DNA of 64,000 bases. Origin: Sphingomonas sp. PR090111-T3T-6A (GTDB lineage: Bacteria; Pseudomonadota; Alphaproteobacteria; Sphingomonadales; Sphingomonadaceae). The DNA is taken from NCBI RefSeq assembly GCF_000383095.1, contig NZ_AORL01000021.1, positions 992,001-1,056,000 of the forward strand. The letters are read 5' to 3'. This document shows, piece by piece, positions 63,543 through 64,000 of the stretch. Position 1 is the first letter of the stretch; every line of letters starts with the position of its first letter. The notes under the pieces are model-generated. The model was not told the origin of the DNA. It did no database searches and was given only the letters and a program-made list of their open reading frames with translations. A program made the position numbers and the translations under genes.

Positions 63543-63826
63543 TGGAGCTTCTCACTCCCCAACAGGCGGCCAAGCGGCTCCATGTCTGTACGAAGACCCT
63601 TCGCCAGCTCAGGCGCGAAGGGTCCATCCGCTATGTTGCCATCACCGACCGAAAAATCAGATACCGGCCCGAGGACTGTGACGAATTTGTCGCCAGCCGC
63701 GCCCGGAAGGCTCCAGAATGTCCGTCTACAAGCCGAAAAACTCGCCGTATTTCCACTTCGACTTCGTCTGGAAAGGTCGTCGCTTTCACGGCTCGACGGG
63801 GCTCAAGACCAAACGCTCTGCGCTGA
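63542..63826 (+). CDS. excisionase-like MerR-type HTH protein
   Basis: A 94-residue protein. LLTPQQAAKRLHVCTKTLRQ with IRYVAITDRKIRYRPEDCDE is an HTH_17 excisionase domain over residues 1-55. The C-terminal 36 residues (Ser/Thr/Arg-rich) are encoded in the part overlapping the integrase start. It probably directs excision and may regulate int. Confidence 0.8.
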   Translation: MELLTPQQAAKRLHVCTKTLRQLRREGSIRYVAITDRKIRYRPEDCDEFVASRARKAPECPSTSRKTRRISTSTSSGKVVAFTARRGSRPNALR

Positions 63827-64000
63827 GTTATGAGGAAAAGGAACGCGCGAAGGCGGTAAACGGCGGGAAGGAGCGCCCGCCGATCACCCTCGACGAAGCG
63901 TCCGGGCTCTATGAAGACAAGGTGGGTGCCAAGCCGTCCTGGCGAAACGTCGAAACCCGCATCAAGGTGCTACTCGCCGAGTTCGCCCCGGCGACGCTGT
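63718..64000 (+). CDS. int: tyrosine-type integrase (N-terminal part; cut by window)
   Basis: The visible 94 codons begin MSVYKPKNSPYFHFDFVWKG and continue RRFHGSTGLKTKRSALSYEE, the arm-binding N-terminal domain typical of P2-like and related phage integrases. Next comes the start of the core-binding region (LDEASGLYEDKVG). The catalytic R-H-R-Y residues lie beyond the window. It begins 109 bp before the end of the excisionase-like frame, in another reading phase. attR should lie just to its right. Confidence 0.85.
   Translation, partial: MSVYKPKNSPYFHFDFVWKGRRFHGSTGLKTKRSALSYEEKERAKAVNGGKERPPITLDEASGLYEDKVGAKPSWRNVETRIKVLLAEFAPATL

Larger units (their letters stand above)
26373..64000. mobile_element. 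P2-like prophage (right end outside window)
   Basis: At least 37.6 kb of prophage DNA. It contains recognisable P2 homologues Q, P, O, N, M, L, X, R, S, J, I, V, W, FI, FII, E, T, U and D, lysis genes, a repressor/Cro switch, an Ogr-type activator, a primase-helicase and an integrase cut by the window edge. All structural genes have full-length frames, so it may be inducible. The left limit given is the cos-like site; the true attL lies left of it, between 24,992 and 26,373, and attR is beyond the window. Confidence 0.93.

Overview
The window is high-GC DNA from an alphaproteobacterium, most likely a sphingomonad. Evidence is the nuo gene order and protein sequences, a class I aldolase grouped with gap and pgk, a DUF2842 gene, a GapR-like (DUF2312) gene and an alphaproteobacterial-type LexA box. 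It has two parts: about 25 kb of ordinary chromosome (1-25 kb) and at least 37.6 kb of a P2-like (Peduoviridae-type) prophage that runs off the right edge.

Chromosome. Positions 1-13.2 kb hold the complex I operon on the minus strand, nuoA to nuoM; nuoM is cut by the left edge. A small lower-GC gene of unknown function sits between nuoF and nuoG. Positions 13.3-22.4 kb, also minus strand, hold an inositol monophosphatase, EF-P, a GFA-family protein, an M23 peptidase overlapping an L,D-transpeptidase, a small membrane protein, thiE, a second membrane protein, class I fructose-bisphosphate aldolase, a VOC protein, pgk and gap. Positions 22.5-24.7 kb are on the plus strand: a coiled-coil protein, zapA, a probable 6S RNA, 5-formyltetrahydrofolate cyclo-ligase, a DUF2842 protein and a YkgJ-like cysteine-cluster protein. 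A minus-strand tRNA-Val(TAC) follows.

Junction, 25.0-26.6 kb. A LexA-type box (GTTC-N7-GTTC) lies inside a plausible promoter for two small unknown genes. Next comes a 266-bp AT-richer element with perfect 16-bp terminal inverted repeats and many CCATAA motifs, then a short match to the P2 cos site. The left prophage boundary lies somewhere here but is not resolved.

Prophage, 26.4-64.0 kb. The late genes resemble P2: portal Q and terminase P leftward, then O, N, M, L, X, holin, GH108 endolysin, overlapping spanins, R and S rightward; then J, I, tail fibre/adhesin genes and V; then W, FI, FII, E/E' (with the P2-type T TTT TTG frameshift), T, U and D. A 27-bp palindrome occurs three times, at the head of each late block, with its centre 57-58 bp from the nearest downstream start codon. 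A zinc-finger Ogr-like activator is encoded in the early operon at 55.9 kb and is the natural candidate to bind it. Between the late genes and the immunity region lie a hicAB pair, an SNase-like gene and a membrane protein. The switch is an S24-type repressor and a divergent Cro-like gene separated by two identical operators (CTAACG-N6-CGTTAG). The early operon then runs through a CII-like protein, Ogr, a primase-helicase, a GapR homologue, many tightly overlapping small genes, three DNA methyltransferase-type genes, an excisionase-like gene and an overlapping integrase cut by the window edge.
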